DNA of 64,000 nucleotides from Lytechinus variegatus (lineage: Eukaryota; Echinodermata; Echinoidea; Temnopleuroida; Toxopneustidae). A model generated the notes under the pieces. That model ran no database searches and was not told the origin of the DNA. It saw nothing but the letters and a program-made list of their open reading frames with translations. The translations under genes and the position numbers were made by a program. Numbering within the stretch: position 1 is the first letter of the stretch; each line of letters starts with the position of its first letter. Of this stretch, positions 60,151 to 64,000 are shown piece by piece. The stretch covers positions 33,388,830 through 33,452,829 of the forward strand of contig NC_054746.1 of NCBI RefSeq assembly GCF_018143015.1, written 5' to 3'.

Positions 60151-63100
60151 TATGATTGAGAGACTGAACATAGACTTGCAATTGATCGCAATTTCCTTGC
60201 AATGCCCCATGAAAGTGATATTTGGTAGTGAATTCAATTCATTTCCCAATGCCAAACAAAAACTAGAGGCAAAGCGTGGCTGGGGCGACAAGAGCCTGTA
60301 TCTCAAATGGGGGGATTGAATTTTTTGTTGGTATTGCAAGGACACCTCTTGGTTTTGATTTCAAATGATCACACCAACCTATGGTATCAAGGCAAGACCT
60401 TTTTCCAATTGTTGGGACAGCTGGGTTATATACCTACTTCTTCCGTCACCATGGGATTCAATCAAAGCTGCTTTGGAAAACAAATCTAAATGAAGACCAC
60501 CCGTCTATAAAATACAAGTTTAGTTTTTCTGGAATTTCCAAATTCAAACATTTATCACGAGAACCTGCCCATAAAGACATGGTGGTATAGGCCCCCTTGT
60601 CTTCCCTAGCTAGATGGTCTTTAAATACAGGTTTGACTGTATTAGGGTTCTTGTCACCCCAGCAGCAATGACTCACACTTCAAACCACTCAATGTAGATC
60701 TCAAACCACTTGTCACGATTAAAGCAGGAACTTTCTGTAAGTGATGAAAAAGACTCAAACATTATTAAAACAAACAACTCTATGCCAATATCATGTACAA
60801 TTACAAGATCAAAGAACATTTTTATTTACATACAGAATCACAAATGACACTTTCTATTCAAGGCTTATGTTATCTTCACATATGAGTACATAGCACTCCC
60901 AACAAAAATCAATGAAGGACATCCAATATAGAGCAGGCAATGCACATCTTAGATTTTTTGAAAAGGAAACACAATGTCTTGGGGAGTTGGGGTGATTTTC
61001 CAAACTGGAAAAAAAAAATGAATGTAGTTTTTCTTTTATTCTAAAATTATACAAAAAAGTAAACCAAGAAAAGTTCTCAAATGGACTAAAAACAGATGCA
61101 AGGATAAAGAAGACATCATTTTCTTAAACAGTTGTTTAAAATTTTTCCTTTCATAATTCTTTGTTTGGTATCAAAGCAGAGAGGGAGAGGAATTGCTTTA
61201 AATTCTATTGAATTTTGGTAACAAATTGTAAAGTTACCAATTGAACACTTCAAAAATAATTCAGAGCAATAATGTGCATTACCTTTTGCAACAGTTTCTG
61301 CAGATTTGGACATTACAAAGTTGTAAACATATATTAGTTCAAATATTATTGACAGGACATTAAATCTACTATTATCCAAATTAAAAAGGGTTATATTCAT
61401 TTTTAAATGGGCAATATACACCTGTTATCTTTTTAGACAATTCTGCCAATTGTAGTACTACACACACAAAAAAATATATATATATATATCAAAGCTGGCC
61501 TTACCAAAGGGGAAGACAGACGACTTTAAATTAAGCTTTATTTTGACCCTTTTTTCCCCTGACTGATCTTACAAATCATAGTGGAGGTGAACACAGGAAT
61601 TAAAATGCATCGGTTCCCATTTCATCTTATCATTTACTCACCTCTATACTTACTGTTTACTAGCATGTGTACTTGACCTCAGGAGGGTGCAAGGAGGCGC
61701 AAGCACTCATGAATTTATTTCTCATTTTTGCTTTTATTTACCAAAATCTTTTTGTTGTTAAATCAAGAGAACACAGGTTCCCGGACACAGCAAGTGGGAG
61801 GAAAAAATGCAAGAAATAAAAAGTGTCAATACAATACAACTCAAGATATATTTACAATTGAAACTTTTGAATATCAACACACTGTCTCTTGTTTTATTTT
61901 TCTTTCTTTTTTTATTCATTTTTTTGTTTGCTGAATAGTTTCATAACAACATTCCAAATAGTTTGCAAATACAAAATTCAACAACTGTACAAAATCATTC
62001 TTATTTTATTCTTTTCTTCACAGTATACAGTCATTTTTTTTGCCAATATACTTGATAAGCATACTAGTAATTTACACCCATTCATGTAAATATTCAATTC
62101 AAAAGTATTACTTTAGGTTTTACCTCAACCAAAATCAAAATTTAGTGTTGATATTTACAAGTATCAATTGTGACAAAATAAAATAAACCTCTTGCTCAAA
62201 TTTTCCTTAGAATATCATGTAGGCATTAAATATATCTGTACACATCTATGATTCAGGTAGAGATTCATACTCAACAGGCAGTAGCCCAGCAATATTATAT
62301 TCATATATATGTAGTAAAAAAAAATCAAGAAGTTTTGACTTTTGAAATACATAATGGAACTAACTTACACCAAGAAAAAAAATATTAGTTTAAGATCTCT
62401 AAACAATCAAAATGATGAGCCCTTAAAATATATAATGAATAGGAAAAAAATACCATGGACTAACAAAGATTGGTCATTCTAATTTCAATTAACATGATCA
62501 ATGGAGTAGAATGATGAATAGTTCAAAAATTGAACAAAATATCAACACACATGACCCATCTATTGACTTGTTAAAACTCTAGCCATAGAGGGATGAAAAA
62601 AAAGAGGGGAAAAAGCAGCTGTAGGGGGCGGGGAAATTGTTAATAAATGCCTTACCAGAAGTCTGTGTAAATTGTGGCAGGTGATCCGGATTACAGCATC
62701 TAGAGAAAATAAAGCAGTCAAGTATTTCTGAGAGTACCTTGTCTTTAACAATTGGTAGTAAACAAATGAAAATCAACTTTTGACATATGCCATCTTTTTA
62801 TTTTAAATATCAAAACATGCAACTGAATATACAATGTAGTTTAATATCAATGCATTCTTTATTTTTATCCTGAAAATTGCAGAAACATATATCAGTTTGA
62901 AGTAAACTCCTTTTCTGCCATCTAAAATCTTTAACCCTTTAGGACTGTAAACTTTGTTAAGCAAATGTCGTATGCTGATTTTCATTTGCTTATATAAAGT
63001 ATTGGAGACTTCAAAATGAAATTAGAATTCAATCTGATAATTTCCTGAACAAGATTAGATTCATTTCCTTTGTAGAATCACTGTTGGATCCAGGTCATAC

Positions 63101-64000
63101 AATAAGTTTATGTCACGAGTACCAACTATTGCATGGAGGCTTATCCCTATTGGTTTGGTGTTTTTTGTTTTGTTCCTCTCTAAATAACTTCAACATGGCA
63201 TGTTGCCATTTTCTCAATAGCTTCAAATTCAAAAGAGCTGCTATTGAACAGATATAAAATCAAATAAACACCATATTTTCATAAATGATATGAGCAGAGT
63301 AGGCCTAGATAAGAAAAAAATTGGACAGGGTCATGCAAAACCAAGTTGCATTTTCATGCACTTATAACACTAAGATACAAGACTTAACCGACCATTTGAG
63401 TTCATCACATATGAACTTAAGTGTGTCTTTGTGGCACCGTCTTCGAAGAGAAGACAAAGATTGAATACATCCACATCATCCAATAAAGCAGAGGCCTTGA
63501 CAGTTTAGATGTAGGTGTGCCTGTGGTGAATTCTCCAAGCAATTGACCTGCATAGGACAGAAGAAAAGAGACAACTGAAAGCAAGATTAGTGAGTGTTCT
63601 TCAACAAGATTGTATACAAGACATTACTAAAATAGAGAAGCCATATGCAACGTATAACAAAACTCACAAGTTGCAATTGACTTCTCTTTACAAAACAGGA
63701 CAAAAATGAATTACCGGTAACCTAGGATTATCTAATAATCAAAATTATCACATGTCAATACTACGATATTGAGTTTTTCTTGTATTTCATTTCGAGTCAA
63801 ATGTTTGAAAATATGGAGCTCAAGTCTGTGAACTAAAACAATCAATGAGTTATGGCTTATAGAAAGAATTCAATTGTACTTTCACTGTCATTAATCAAAG
63901 GTAAGAAACAACCGACCATATGCTTTCCAAAATCATAAAATGACACCGTTCCTTAGTCACTCAACATGCTGCTCTGCGATGGAATACATGTAGTTCATGA
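60151..64000. other. Copy 2 of the CREBZF downstream flank
   Basis: Matches 21806-25647 with a few small indels, and ends 78 bp before the position of the CREBZF stop. No gene falls inside the window here. Confidence 0.5.

Larger units (their letters stand above)
46062..64000. repeat. Large duplicated segment, copy 2 (about 17.94 kb, cut by window end)
   Basis: Begins immediately after the N gap and repeats 7690-25647. From about 50 kb on, the copies are nearly identical for long stretches. In the first few kilobases copy 2 has many one-base losses relative to copy 1 (for example GGGAACGAG becomes GGAACGA), as at a low-quality contig end. Best explained as an alternate haplotype placed in tandem. 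Confidence 0.97.

Overview
The window is animal nuclear DNA, and most likely from a sea urchin or a close echinoderm. The reasons are AT-rich non-coding sequence, GT-AG introns, long simple repeats, and a dense load of non-autonomous DNA transposons. These include the GCGAGCGCGAAGCGCGAGC-type arrays and the TTAAAGGTCAAGTCCACCCC foldback repeat, which I associate with echinoid genomes from memory. There is nothing prokaryotic here and I saw no reverse transcriptase, viral or CRISPR sequence.

Three host genes can be supported. (1) CREBZF (Zhangfei), a bZIP cofactor, is intact on the minus strand at 25725-26858, with a perfect leucine heptad, an HCF-1-binding type DHDY motif and the family's C-terminal VCLHV/EFCS block. 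(2) PIGH, a subunit of the enzyme that starts GPI-anchor synthesis, lies on the minus strand across 40872-43082 (perhaps to 43594). It was found exon by exon. All four 3' exons keep phase, but the third of them carries an in-frame TGA. (3) A small cysteine-rich gene of unknown function lies on the plus strand at 10220-16174 and again at 48577-54531. It has two possible 3' ends: an 87-residue product, or a 42-residue product ending in KKKKCGCC.

Layout: 1-6336 holds diverged repeats and unannotated AT-rich DNA. 6337-10084 is a 3.7 kb transposon with 30-bp terminal inverted repeats and about 14 internal copies of a GTAAC/GTTAC word. 10085-16400 is the small gene, whose intron contains a purine tract and a hAT-like MITE. 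16400-25700 holds dispersed repeats, including one with four nuclear-receptor DR1 sites. 25725-27000 is CREBZF. 27455-29055 is a TCTA microsatellite between 76-bp inverted repeats. 29966-33337 is an element with long inverted arrays of a 15-bp minisatellite. 34166-35023 is a TA-flanked element. 35173-36930 is a pair of nested hAT elements with perfect 8-bp target duplications. 37163-37966 is CTA repeat. 39311-39816 is a foldback MITE. 40872-43600 is PIGH. 44229-45180 is a further repeat defined by a dispersed TGTTACGTATGGGACA word. 45562-46061 is a 500-N gap.

After the gap, 46062-64000 repeats 7690-25647 almost base for base. The second copy starts inside the 3.7 kb transposon and is cut by the window end just short of where a second CREBZF should lie. 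Single-base indels crowd its first few kilobases next to the gap. The simplest reading is that the two alleles were both kept in the assembly, not a real tandem duplication.

The most unusual theme is architectural. Three unrelated TIR or TIR-like repeats in this one window each carry their own 14-16 bp word scattered through the interior in both orientations, like arrays of transposase-binding sites.
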